This document shows, in pieces, positions 48,592 through 63,188 of a stretch of DNA of 64,000 nucleotides. Source of the stretch: Glutinoglossum americanum (lineage: Eukaryota; Ascomycota; Geoglossomycetes; Geoglossales; Geoglossaceae); NCBI GenBank assembly GCA_020080175.1, contig JAGHQL010000019.1, positions 124,001-188,000 of the forward strand. The letters are read 5' to 3'. A program made the translations under genes and the position numbers. The notes below the pieces were generated by a model that saw only the letters and a program-made list of their open reading frames with translations, searched no databases and was not told the DNA's origin. How positions within the stretch are numbered: the stretch's first letter is position 1; the number at the start of each line of letters is the position of its first letter.

Positions 48592-50205
48592 CGGGAGTGT
48601 TTCTGCAGACCCGCGAATTTGATTTCCAAGCATGGGACCCCCAGTGGGGTGGCTCCTGGCTCTTACAGGTTTACACAAAAGTCCCACGAATGTGGTTCCC
48701 CCTAGCACAGCGTAAGGTAGCAGTAGTTGTCGCAAGGTTTAGGTCATCAGGGATCTCCGAGTCATCGAAAACTCAAAATAAGCTGAGGGTCAAACGCCCT
48801 CAGAAAAGCCATCCTATCTTAGTATAGAAAAATAAAGTCGGTATCCCACGCCTGAACTCCTACATAAATGTTCGCCATTCACGATCCACTAACGAAACCT
48901 TCCGTTTCAACCCTCATCTCCGACCTTGCATCTGCATATGCAGGCAATGTTTCAAGGGGTGGGTGTAGCACCCATCCCTTTGGATGCCTAGATTATTTAT
49001 ATTGCGTAGACATATTGGCTGTATGCTGTGCTTGTACTTGTACAACGACGCGCGGCTTCGAATGTTGAAAAGCTGCCTATGACCATCATGATGATCAGGT
49101 CTAGGCCGACCGAGGGAAATATCTTTCTCATCTTGCTTCTATCTCCTTTTGACTCATACTAGGAAATTGTTGGTCCATCCCACAAAGGCTCGTGCGGGGT
49201 CGGATGAGCTTGTACTGAGCATGGCTCTGAGTGGTTTAGCGACCCGGGACTTTCCTATATTCTTTCTCCAATAATTTAACCATCTCCCTCTTTAAGGTCG
49301 TGTCCCCAATACCAAGTCATCACGGCAATGGTTTATCCTGCAAGTGCGCCTAGGAACCCAACGTTGTAACTGGCTTGTAATTTTTCCTGCCCAGCCGCTC
49401 GCCGGTCCGAGTGTGCCGTTCCCAGAGTGCCATGCAAGTTCGGACACCATAGCAGCGCCTTCCCCTCGCGGTGACCCCGCAGAGGCTCGCAGGGAGGTAC
49501 CAGTTCAAAGCAGCCCACCATGGATAACATCTCCTTTGACGTGAGACGGTCAGCCAGTTGACAGCACGTATGTCGACTCCCTGCTGAGTATTCCCAGGTG
49601 CTCTCTGTGTCTCTACCACGTTAGTCTCCGGAGGTGCTGGGCTGCGTTCCCGTATGCAGCCAGTCATGCACATTCGTATATTTGCCGCTTGAAGTGCATA
49701 TGGTCTGCATACGAAAGCGCAGAAAATCGGCACGGTGGTCTCAGTGTGTGCTCCAACAAACTCCCATATACCCGCCGTCCCGGATAGGTTAAAAACGGTG
49801 ACCGCGGACCTGGCTCCTGGATTTTCCTAGATTTGGATCGAACCCAGAAGCACCGTCTCGTACTTGCTCCCTTCGCATCGTTTGATTGGTGTCAGTTTCT
49901 GCAATTCGGAAATGCCAGTTTTCTTTTCTTTATTGTGTGCATACCGTTCCGTGACTGGCTGGCCCTATTACAGCACTTAGCGGTATCGGCGTTTTCTGCT
50001 CCATATCAAAATTCCCTATTATGGAGTGAAAAAATCAGCTACCAGTACAGCGACAATTTTCTTTTCGGGTCGAAAATTGAATCCCTTTTGATCGGCATTT
50101 ATAATTTTCTTCCAAGGAGATCCTACTAGCCTTAGTGATTCTTCTGGTGAGCGCGGAGCAATTTAGTAAAAGCTTTTTTATGCCATCTTATTAGCCTCGC
50201 CCGCG
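48592..50205. other. Intergenic, no gene seen
   Basis: 1.6 kb of ordinary composition between two plus-strand genes. The short frames near 49333-49733 on both strands carry no domain and overlap each other. No tRNA gene was recognised. Confidence 0.45.
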
Positions 50206-51373
50206 ATGGCCGAGGAAGACGGTGGCCAGAATATCCCAGCAGAGCCTATAGAAGTAGGAGATGATGGCGGTAGCAGTGGGGAATATTATGAGGACGATCA
50301 AGATGAGGATGGAGATTCCGAAGACGAAACTGGTTCCGATTCGTCTGGGCACAACTCTCCACAGTATGTAACCCAATGTGTCAATTTCCGTCTGTTTGTG
50401 TACTGAATTGTGATGTCATTCGAGCTCATATATTGCAGGATATCGACAAGATCTCTATCAGGTAGTATCCTCGACTATCCCATTGAGAATGGTCGAACGT
50501 ACTGTGGTTTGGGAGAAGGAGCTTATTTCATGCCTAACGATGAGGTGAGAGATATCGGAGTTGACCCTCGCCTCACGAATCCCCTACCTATCGCAGAGAA
50601 ACTCACCTTGTGTCCAGGCAGAGCAAACTCGGTTGAGCATTGTGCACCAGATACATCTAGCTCTACTCGACGGAGAACTGGCAAAGGCCCCTATTAAAGA
50701 CGATATTGGGCGTATTTTAGACGTCGGAACTGGCACAGGGGAGTGGGCTATTGCCATGGCGGAGAAGTATCCAAGTGCGGAAGTCATTGGGACGGACCTA
50801 AGTGCCATGCAACCCGACAAGGTCCCCGAGAATGTATTCTTTGAGATCGACGACGCAGAGCAGGAGTGGACCTACACGCAAGGGTTTGACTTGATCCACA
50901 TGCGCAACCTTGCCGGTTCGTTTGAAAGCTGGAGCAAGGTCTATGAACAGGCTTTCAAGCACCTCAACCCGGGCGGATACCTCGAAGTCCGGGATTTCCA
51001 GATGACCCAGTGGGCTGTTGAGATGCCCGACTCTCCCGCCGCAATGTTTACCAAGGCCCTTAAGTCAGCTTCAGACAAGGCCGGCCGCCCCCTAGGAGTC
51101 AGTCATATCAAGAAGGCCAAAGTTAGACAAGTTGGTTTCGTGGATTGCCAAGTTGGATTTATGGCTCTGCCTCTCGGCACCTGGCCACACGACTCAAAGC
51201 AGAAATGGATGGGCAAGATGTGGTTGATTGGTGTGCTTGAAGGTCTCGAAGCTATGGCAATGAGACTCCTGACTATCCAAAAATCCTGGCCGCCGGAGGC
51301 AGTCAGGGATCTGTGCGGCCAAGTAAGAGACCAGCTCACCTCGAATACCAATGAAACTTATACGCCAGTGTAA
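50206..51373 (+). CDS. LaeA/TAM-type SAM-dependent methyltransferase
   Basis: 339 aa in three exons: 50206-50363, 50439-50544 and 50618-51373. The introns are 75 and 73 bp. The N-terminus is acidic (YYEDDQDEDGDSEDE), as in many members. The family block NGRTYCGLGEGAYFMPNDE joins across intron 2 to AEQTRLSIVHQIHLALLDGEL. SAM-binding motif I is RILDVGTGTGEW (about 120-131). Then come AEVIGTDLSAMQPDKVPENVFFEIDDAE, FDLIHMRNLAGS and LNPGGYLEVRDF. The C-terminal half (PLGTWPHDSKQKWMGK, VLEGLEAMAMRLL) is typical of the group. Some family members, such as LaeA, are known regulators of secondary metabolism, but most copies are of unknown role and LaeA itself cannot be claimed here. A second family member lies at 60326-62170. 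Confidence 0.87.
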
Positions 51374-51897
51374 GCATATGACATACACTTTCATGCCGGC
51401 GCAAAAAACACTCCTGTTCTTCTATTTTGCTGACGGAACGAAATGCCGCCCGACATAGGCACTATATGATAGCACGAAAATCGCCTAATGCTTGAACCTT
51501 TGGAACATTCCTCCTCATGTTGAAATTCCTGTGTTCTATGCGATGCCATTGTCACTGGAACAAACTTTAAAGCTCCCGGAAAATACCAACAGGCTTCCAA
51601 GCATTAAAGGGTAAGTGGTCTATACTTTTTCAGTTTGGGGAGCTACTTCCTGACCCACATCGCCTTAGCGCCTAAGCCTTCCGTCTAGGGTGGGTTCGTC
51701 TTAACGAAGGCTCCAGTTTCCAGTATCGATTACCCATAGCCATATAGTCGAGTTAGCTAAGCCCCTCTTCGGAGCCCGTTGCGCATCAGACCTTAATCAA
51801 GCACAAATGCGGTCTGAGAATCACATTATATATCACTACCATTACTCGAACCCTCGGGCCATATCCATCCAAAAAACAAAGCATACAAAGAGGATCT
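51374..51897. other. Intergenic between methyltransferase and F-box-like gene
   Basis: 524 bp. No coding region or repeat was recognised. Confidence 0.4.
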
Positions 51898-52767
51898 ATG
51901 TCTTTATCCTCTAGCAACATGCCTCCCCTCATCGCTCGCCTAGTCCCCGAGATCATCCAGGAGGTGGACTCCTACCTCTCCTTCCCCGATCAGGTTTTCC
52001 TACGGCAAGCCAACAAGACATACTTGTGTAACAAACTCTACAGTGCCCGAAGAACTTACTATGTCCAACAAGAGCAAATCGAATACCTCATGCGAAAAGC
52101 ATTCTATGCACGCAATTGCCAAAGGAGGTCTGGGGGTTACTCCCAAGAGGAGATCTTCTGCTATGGTTGTATGGCCTTACATCCCAAATGGAGCTTCGAT
52201 GACCTCTCCCGAACTTTCGCGGGTCCGCTTCCGGCCACCACCGAGGAAATTATGCAGTCCGGTGCGAACAGGCTCTGTATCAGCTGTTCCCTCAACCTCG
52301 GCCCTTTCGAGTTTACCCCATACGCATACCACTGCGGCCGGATCATCTCCGTTGACGGGCGGCCCCTCAGCCGCTGCATATGCTGCCGCCAGCTCCAAGG
52401 AAACCTCCTCCGCGTACGCCTTGGCGGCCACGACTACGCAACCTTCGCAGAGGGTTGTCCTACCTGCGGTGTCTGTGCATCCTGCTTCTCCTTGGCATCA
52501 CACGATTGCTCCCTCTACGACGGCCAGTACCGCCAGTCAATGGGCGTGTTAGTATACTTAAATGACTACTACCCGTCAATAATCCAAGAATTCACCACGA
52601 ACGTGTCAGTAATGATGAGCCCCGAGTACCAGGAATCGACACGCCGAATGCGACTGACTTGGCACAAGATGGATAAGACTCTCCGGGAGGCGTTGCTCAA
52701 TCGCTACCTCCGCAGAACTAGGAGAGGGGCAACCGGAAGCGAAATGAGAAGGTCATCGCGCCGTTGA
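51898..52767 (+). CDS. F-box-like, cysteine-rich protein
   Basis: Single exon, 289 aa. The first ~50 residues resemble an F-box (PPLIARLVPEIIQEVDSYLSFPDQVFLRQANKTYLCNKL). The centre is Cys-rich with paired cysteines (CYGC, CISC, CICC, CPTCGVCASC and later HDC), which could bind zinc. The C-terminus is basic (RYLRRTRRGATGSEMRRSSRR). F-box proteins are known substrate adaptors of SCF ubiquitin ligases, and ascomycetes carry many orphan ones with such Cys pairs; the substrate here is unknown. The start at 51898 is used, but Met8 (51919) is equally likely. Confidence 0.7.
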   Translation: MSLSSSNMPPLIARLVPEIIQEVDSYLSFPDQVFLRQANKTYLCNKLYSARRTYYVQQEQIEYLMRKAFYARNCQRRSGGYSQEEIFCYGCMALHPKWSFDDLSRTFAGPLPATTEEIMQSGANRLCISCSLNLGPFEFTPYAYHCGRIISVDGRPLSRCICCRQLQGNLLRVRLGGHDYATFAEGCPTCGVCASCFSLASHDCSLYDGQYRQSMGVLVYLNDYYPSIIQEFTTNVSVMMSPEYQESTRRMRLTWHKMDKTLREALLNRYLRRTRRGATGSEMRRSSRR

Positions 52768-54914
52768 TGGCTCGAGCCAGACGAGGGGTTGGTTGGATAT
52801 TGATCCGACGCTTTGCCTTCGCCACCGCGGGCTCCAAAAAAAAATTAATAAATAGATAAATAAATAATTGTAGACACCCAAAATCTGGCGTGCATAGAGG
52901 AGCAAATTCTCACATCTACAATAGATTCGCCTCAGAGGATGAAGGCTCAAAAGAAAATAAATAACCCTAAAACTGCCACAACAACCCCGTGTTTTAGAAA
53001 CCCCGCGATTCTAAAGTGGAGAACTCCCAGGGCTAGTACCTCATGTACTTGATGTACCAGGTAGTAGTATGGAGTATCTTTGTTTACACATAACTTGAAA
53101 ATGTATCCAGTGCGAGTGAGATCGATCTACTCTGTACATCGAGCAACCCAATGAGATCCTCGTTCTACCCGCCGACGCCACTCCGTGGTCCTGTGCCACC
53201 CCCCTACTTTACATACCCATTCCAACCAACCGCCTCATCTCCAAGAAAAGGGGCCCCACCCCACTCGTTCATCGACTGAGAAATCACCAACCAGAGACAG
53301 AATAACCAACTCGCCTGGCGCCCGAAAACGAGAGATCGGAAAAAGAACAAAACCATGCTGTCTTACTCCGTACGCCGCGAACATTCCATCCCTTCTGATC
53401 TCGCTGCTTTCCGGGTTTCCTCCTCTGCAGGGACAGAATCGGATTTTTACAGAAGGCCCGACGTGGGTGGAACGGTGTTGTGTAGACGCCTGTCTCAAAG
53501 TATGCCTAAGAGGCGGATGGCCGGGAGGGACATTGCTGCTTTTACATTCGCCGACCCCATCTAGTTCTTGTATGGCGGAACCGGCTATCTGCAACGAAGC
53601 GACGACGAGTCCGTTAAAGTGGCGTTAGAAATATTCCGAGTGGAAGAAGAGGACAAGGGGATGCTACGCCTCCGTAACGTAACACGCGTAACCTCCCTCA
53701 TCCTTCCCCCCAAATTAGCTGTTTTGACCGATGGAGCGGGAATCGGAGAGTGGCGATGTAGTTTTTTCGAATTCTCCAAAAAAAAAGACCGATTGGAGCT
53801 TTGTCGGTAGGGCTACGTCCCTCACTGTGAGCGCTGACCACGAATGGACCGAGCCCTCTAGAGCAAGAGAGTAGTAAGAGAGTCCAAACCCAAAAGTAAA
53901 TATCAGGCGTTACTCAATCAGCCCTGCGACCGTGCCAAATCCAAGGCCCGAACTGGTTCTATATTCCAGTCCTCCCATTTCTCCGCCAAAAGAAAAGTGG
54001 CCCGTTTCAGAATCAAATTTCAACTTTGTTTCTCCAACACTGGGCTTTCTGTCCGACTGTGTTAAGCGAGGAGCCACCAGTGATCCTCGCCTCATTCACT
54101 TCTCGCTTTCAGATCAACCCAAGCCATACGCGCTCTCTCCACTCTCCACTCGTCAGCTTCCATCCACCGACATTAACACCACCGCACCAAATCCGCCGGT
54201 GGATGCTCAACTCGCATGCTATAAAGCTGGCCTTCTCTTGCTTGCAGCCTCTGGAAGTTTCATCCTCTGCATTCGTCACCAGAAGTACAGGAATAGGGAG
54301 AACGAGCTGCCCGGGTTACAACCGTTAATTGAGCGTTGTTCTAGAAAGCGACCTTGGCGGCTGGAGCCGTTCCTTCTTGTCTCTCCACTCACCGAATTGA
54401 AATCGCTCGGGTGCTTCCACAGATTCCCCTTGCGCAACACGACAGCAACCCCAGGAAAAGAAGCATTCGTGTGTGTTATCTTGGATCGGCAAGAGCCTCT
54501 TGCTTCTTGGTAGGTCTGTCCGTCCTTGTGTTCGAGCGAGCTTGTTGGTGTTGGGTTGCCGCGGTCGCTAACCTGTGTCGATAGCCAGCCACCTGCCGGA
54601 GAACGATTCCTTATCTGCTCAAGCTCGTAAATAAAGCTGTGGTCGGACTTTCTGACCTGTGGCTCTTGCGAGGATGGCTTCATCTCAGTCTTCCCAGTAG
54701 GTTTTACCGGTCCACTTTTTATATTGTTTTCGTCTTGTGCTCGAATCACCACCAGGCGATACGTCAAATTTGGTACTCGCCCATGTTGGACAGCATGCAC
54801 CCATGTAATCGTCTACCGTCCTGAAGCGCTTGGAAACGAACCATTATAGCCATTTTGCAGCAGTAGCTTTCTAATTACTGACGCACTTGCAGTGTCTATT
54901 CACCAGGCCAGTTC
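52768..54914. other. Long upstream region of CLA4, no separate gene supported
   Basis: 2.1 kb. Frames of up to 193 codons on both strands (for example 53932-54513 and 54276-54800) overlap, lack domains and have Ser/Pro/Arg-biased composition, so they are read as non-coding. A CACTTGCAG splice acceptor at 54893 just upstream of the CLA4 start suggests a 5'-UTR intron and a long leader. Confidence 0.5.
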
Positions 54915-57727
<2,813 letters not shown>

Positions 57728-60325
57728 GCTTCAACCCTCGACATTTTCGCATGTCTCGGAGATCTCGGGCCTTTCTCGTTTTCGCTCAACTTTACAACGG
57801 CATTTGTTGCGACAGTTTGTTTGCGGCTAATTTTCGGTAACACCTTATTGTCGATTTGCGGGCGCCGCTGTCATCACTCACGCACATGTGGAGTTACGGA
57901 GTTTGTGACTTGCTTTGCTCTAACGCAACTTGGCCGGCAAGCTTAACTTCAGAATGCACTCGTCAATTGTACTGGTCATCTGCTTCGTCGATGGCCCGTC
58001 GCAATAACGCTTTCCGGTTGTTGATAATTGCTCTTTGGCGACGCCGGTCGAATTTTGTTAGACAGCATAGGCATCACGACGGCGTCACTACGTGGTTAGT
58101 TTCGGATGCTTGCATAAAAAAAAAATTTTTTTTTTTGTGTTCTGCCTTGTCATACCTTCACTAGCTTCTCAAAATATTTCGCCGGAATGGGGACATCTCA
58201 AGATTTCAGGTTAACGTATTCTCTCCTGGTTTACGTTCAGCTGTTCACATCAATAGAATCGATACCAATCAGCCCGTTTCCCTCCGAACTCGAGCTGCAT
58301 CACGAAGCTATTTCATTTTCAATCCCCTAGGTTGTCTCCCCCTTGAAGGAGGATAGGTATCCATCCTCAGAGAGGTGGAAATTTCCAACCCTTCAAGCGG
58401 TGTCACTGTTTAAAACGTATACCACTTGTTTTGTTTTGCCAACTCTCTCCTCTTTAGAGTTTTTCACGAGAACGGACGGTGTTTTATTTTGATTTCTCTG
58501 TTTAAGAGGCAAGTGGTCGTCTAAATGCAAGTATAATAGGATCGTTCTCACGGAAAAGGACGGGAAAATTGAAATTGAAAATGAGATACGAAATATTCGG
58601 GCTATACCCCGTGTCCCCGGCATTAAAGAGTTTTAGTAGAACCAAAGATCTCCGCACCCGTGCCGCTTTTACCTCAAAGGTATATCCTGTTCACTCCCGA
58701 AAACACACTGGAGATGCTAGAACGGCCCTGGGGAGCCCCTAGAACCGCCATGGCGTTAGCCAACGCGAACCGGCGGGTCGCCCCAAGCGGTTGTCATTAT
58801 TTTTACCAACCCTCCCGTGTGAGGATGGGCTCCATTCCTTGGAAGCTGAGCTTGATCTGTGACACACAACGGGAGGGAGGGGTCTGGACCATGGAGATCC
58901 TGTCGATCAGAGGCGCGGCATTCTTGGCCACCCTTCTCTCCTTGGGGGTATGCACTACTTGCTGGAGAACCATGGACCGATGCGTCCGAGACAGGAGATG
59001 CTGAGACACGGGCTGGAGGATGCGGCACGAATTTGTTCGGCTGTCCGCGGTGCCGGATGCATCTACAGAGTAGGTGCTGGGGTTTGTACGGGGTATGCGC
59101 GGGTATAACCAAGCGTGTTGCGCGTATATGCTGCCTGCGTGCCGGGGGCATAGGGGGTTCCGGCCCACGTGATCGGCGGAAAAACGGGACGATTTTCTTC
59201 ATCCCGTTTATTTCTCCTCCTCTTTGCCCATCAAGGTCAAAGGTTCAAATATTTTGCCTTTTGCCAATATGGATCCAAACCCTTCCCATCGAGATTTGCG
59301 GCGCAGCGCCACCTTTTTGTTGCTTTTTTCTTTTTTTTCCCTTTCAATTTGATCCTTTCGTTTTGGGATTGTTTGAGGGGGACGGGAAGCTCTGTTGCCG
59401 CGGCTGTGGGGTTAGGACTACTATGTAGGTTTAGGTAAGAAGTTAGCTTGGGCTGAGGTTCCGTTTTGGGGTGGGGACTTTTATTGAGGACCAGTGAGGA
59501 CCGCGCGGTCGTTTCCTGACGAAGTCTGCAGATTCGGGAATATCCGAACGTGGCCTCTAAGAGTTTCTCCGGACCTTTTTCCTATAGCATGGAAGCTGTC
59601 GATATATGGGCGCTGAAGAGCGTGGTGTCGGCGCATGGATTCGTTTGATGTTCAGGGAGCTCAAGCTTTTCTCGGGTCGGGGCTTTGGAAGCGAAGACCC
59701 GCGCCCATGGTTAAGAAACATGGGGAAGAAAAAAGATGCGAGTTCAACGCGTCCTATCAATCGGGTCAACCCAGTTTTCTGCATCTATGCGTCCGGACGC
59801 TTGCGGCCTAGTACGTCTTGTTGATCGCCTTTTAAACTCGTGCATCCTATAATGCACCCAACACCCACCCAATCGCCAGGCTCATGGGAACCCGGTGGAG
59901 TGGTTGCGTGTTAACTTGCTTGGGTGCATATCGGATGGCAGAGGATATTGGCTAAGCGCAGTAAAGAGCTTTGAATGCGGAATGCGATGTGATGTGAATG
60001 GAGCAGAGGTGTTGGTCTTTGAGTCGTTGCGGGAGCGTTGCCGTGCTGCCGATGGGCGTGCGGAGACCCCCACCTCCTCATATCTATTGAGTCCGCGTCG
60101 CAGATTGTGCCATTTTGACCCATGTGCGCCTCTTCAGTCCGTAGTCGTGCGACTCCGATTCCGCCTCCAGTTTGCTCTCTGGCTCCTCGTTACCGCCTTC
60201 TGTTCTTGCGACCGCGAACTAGTTCCAAGAATTCCAAGAAACTCCGAGAGACACGCTATAGTCTCGCGACTGGGCCGGCGTAACGCTACTGCTAACGAGA
60301 GGCCGTAATTCGCGGCTCATCACAC
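57728..60325. other. Intergenic, no gene seen
   Basis: 2.6 kb between CLA4 and the second methyltransferase. An A9/T11 junction lies near 58118-58137, and T/C-rich stretches occur near 59300-59350. Short overlapping frames on both strands (58660-59440) have no recognisable domain. Confidence 0.45.
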
Positions 60326-62170
60326 ATGTCGCAGGACACAGATCTCTCCACATCGCCTCCAACTCTGGGCTCGAGGATTTCTTTATCTGACCACGACGAG
60401 ACAAGTGATTCGGGACTCACGACTCCTAGACAACCTCTTCCACCCAGCCATAACGAGGACATGCCGAACCGGGATCAGGTTGTAATCCACCCTAGCCAAG
60501 AGGCGTTGGAATCGCAGGATTCAGGGCTTGACCATATTGAGGTCGACCCAAACCACCAGTACAGACAATACAGACCCGATTCGGGATATGATGGCGAAGT
60601 GTGAGTAGCCCTCTATTATGCATGCAGCCAGGGAAGTGTCGAGCTCTCAATGCCAACGATGGAATTGGTACACGCAGACAAACTCTTGCCTCCAGCACCT
60701 TGGCCTATCCGGTCGAACATGGCCGCCGCTTTCATGCCTACCGAGATGGAAGTGAGTATTTCTTGTTTCCGAGATATTATCCCTGGTCATGGCCGAGCAA
60801 TTACTGATAGTCTCGTGCTGCATGCTCTAGATTATATCATGCCTAATGACGAGGTATAAACGTCAAATATCCTTTCAAGTCTACACTACCTATTTTGAAT
60901 TACCCCTGACCATCATCTCCTTCATAGAGGGAGTCCGATCGCCTTGACATGATACACCATTTGATGACCCTCAGCCTTGGCAATAGGCTGCATAAAGCAC
61001 CACTTGACAACCCAAGAAGAATCCTAGACGTTGGTACTGGTACTGGCATTTGGGCTATGGAAATGGGTTTGCACACCTCTAGGCATTACGTTCGATTTAT
61101 TGACAGGCTACCAACTGAAACATAAGACAGGTGATCTTTACCCTGAAGCTTTTGTATGGGATCTACCGTACCCTGTCTAATTATATTTTTACTGGGGGCA
61201 CTTATGTGCGTAGCTTCTGTAACTAATGGGTGAACAGGTTCTGGGTAACGACCTTAGCCCTATCCAACCTTCATTGTGTGTTCGCGTCTCGCATATCTTA
61301 CCTTGAATGAGATCCACCTAACTGACTACCATCTTGCTACAGGGTCCCACCAAACGTCTACTTTGAGGTAGACGATGTCGAATCCCCTTGGGCATATAAC
61401 GAACCATTTGACTTTATCCACTGTCGCTACCTAACTACAGCAATTACCGATTGGCCGAAACTCGTCTCGCAGGTCTACCAGTTCGTGATCCCCGCTCGCT
61501 CGTTCGTTTTCGCGTTCCCTCCTGGAACCGATATGCAACAAGCAACATCTGACTTGACATTGCTCTTATTGTAGACACACAGCACCCAATGGTTGGGCCG
61601 AAATGATGGACTATGACCTACAGTTATATTCCGAGGATGGGTCCCTGACGAACGACCGCCCGGTCATGGTGTGGCTCGACCATATTCTGACAGCGAGCCG
61701 GATGACGGGTCGTGATCCGTGTCCGGGTCCGCAGTTAGAAGGCTGGATGCGCGAGGTGGGGTTTACGAATATCCACCATGAGCTTCTAAAGCTACCTGTT
61801 GGTATCTGGCCTAATGATCCTCACCTGGTAAATCTAGCCCTGGAAGCCCCTTTCCTGGTTTAATTACCGCGGGTTGGTGACCCATACAACTAACTACCTA
61901 TCGACAACAGAAAAGCATCGGCGCTTGGAACTTCCTCCAAATGCTTAATGGACTCGAGGCCTTCTCCCTCCGCCTCTGGACGCACGTACTAGGCCGGCAA
62001 TGGGAGCAGCTCCAGCGGCTGCTCGTGGATGTGAGAAACGATTTTAGAGACCCAGGGCTACATATTTGCATTAACATGTTAGCTATTCCCTTTTTATTTA
62101 CCCTTGGTGGATCGGGTCGGGTTGCTGACTCTTTAATAGGCATCTTGTTTATGGGCAGAAGGTTGTGTAG
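60326..62170 (+). CDS. LaeA/TAM-type methyltransferase, ten exons
   Basis: 386 aa assembled from ten exons: 60326-60600, 60678-60751, 60831-60853, 60928-61066, 61131-61153, 61238-61275, 61343-61480, 61575-61827, 61911-62077 and 62140-62170. The introns are 62-94 bp, all GT-AG, several with CTGAC or ACTAAC branch sites, and all phases agree. The N-terminus is disordered and Ser/Pro/Asp-rich. PVEHGRRFHAYRDG joins to YIMPNDE and RESDRLDMIHHLMTL. Motif I is RILDVGTGTGIW (about 155-166). Then come VLGNDLSPIQPS, VPPNVYFEVDDVESPW, FDFIHCRYL and APNGWAEMMDYDLQLYSEDG. The C-terminal ending HLVYGQKVV closes the gene as in relatives. Two exons are only 23 nt long. The role is unknown beyond SAM-dependent methyl transfer. 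It has a paralogue at 50.2 kb. Confidence 0.87.
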
Positions 62171-63188
62171 AGGAGTGGGGCTTGTGAGGGAGGTTTACCA
62201 GGGCATGAAGACATGCATGGTTGCGGTGGGGAAGGAGGGGCCTGGCGCTGCTGTACAGATCTCGTGAAAGGCGTCTCAATGAAATTGGAATTAGCGTTGC
62301 TTTAATTCCCGTGGAAGCTTTTTTGTGATTTTTGGTCGCCCCCGTTGTTGCGCGACTTGGGACTGGGGATTCGTTTTCATTTACAACTGAAAAGGGTAAT
62401 GGTATGTGGCGGAGATGCAAGATAATGAAAGTAGTGGACCGACTAAGCCCACCTGTCCTGCAGTTATAGTGGAGACTTCCCCATAGCTCAATAAAAGGCG
62501 TCCGGCTTCGTTACCCACAAAAGGTCTCACAACGGGCTGTATACTCGCCGAGGAGAGGTCTGCTAAGCGATCGAGCGAACTATCCTGAAATTTTATATAT
62601 ATAGATTTATAGATTCGTTAGTATATCCATATTCATACATACCTCCGACGGGCTTAATCGGGGTAGAGTCCCACAATGGCTCGGGCAAACCTGGAGGGCT
62701 CCTTTTTGCATCTTTTTTCAGAGGCTGCAGGTCCTCCCTTGTTCCATTGCGATTTTGACGCGTTGCTGGTGACGAGGTGGTTTGAAGGTGCAGAAAACGA
62801 ATTGTTGTCCCAGTGCTTCGTACATGTTGAAGGTGCTGTGTATCGGTGGCGAATATAACGGGCGCATCTCGGCCATATTGCTGCGGGGATTTTCTGGGGT
62901 TGCACCAAACCCCTCCATACCTCCATACCCCCCCTCCTTCAATCCTCAAAAACGTGGACGCCCTCCCGTTGCACTGACAATAGAAGCTTCTGGAAGGTCT
63001 TAGCTCTCCAGCCACGAGGGTCGTAAATAAAGCTAAAAGCTACGCACCCGATAACCCGCGTTGCTTGGATGGCTAACGGTTGACCATCGACCTCGCATCA
63101 GTCCGCCGATCGATCGGTCTAACACCGCCTCAGCCTTCTCCGCATATAAGGCCCTCCCGGGCGCTGGGTGGTCGCCGGATGAGATCAA
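62171..63188. other. Intergenic between methyltransferase and Zn2Cys6 gene
   Basis: About 1 kb, the presumed promoter of the transcription factor. No other gene was recognised; the minus-strand frames near 62593-63015 have no domain. Confidence 0.45.

Noticed and set aside
53932-54800. 193- and 174-codon frames on opposite strands upstream of CLA4
   Set aside because: They are mutually antisense, without domains, in a region best read as promoter plus 5'-UTR of CLA4.
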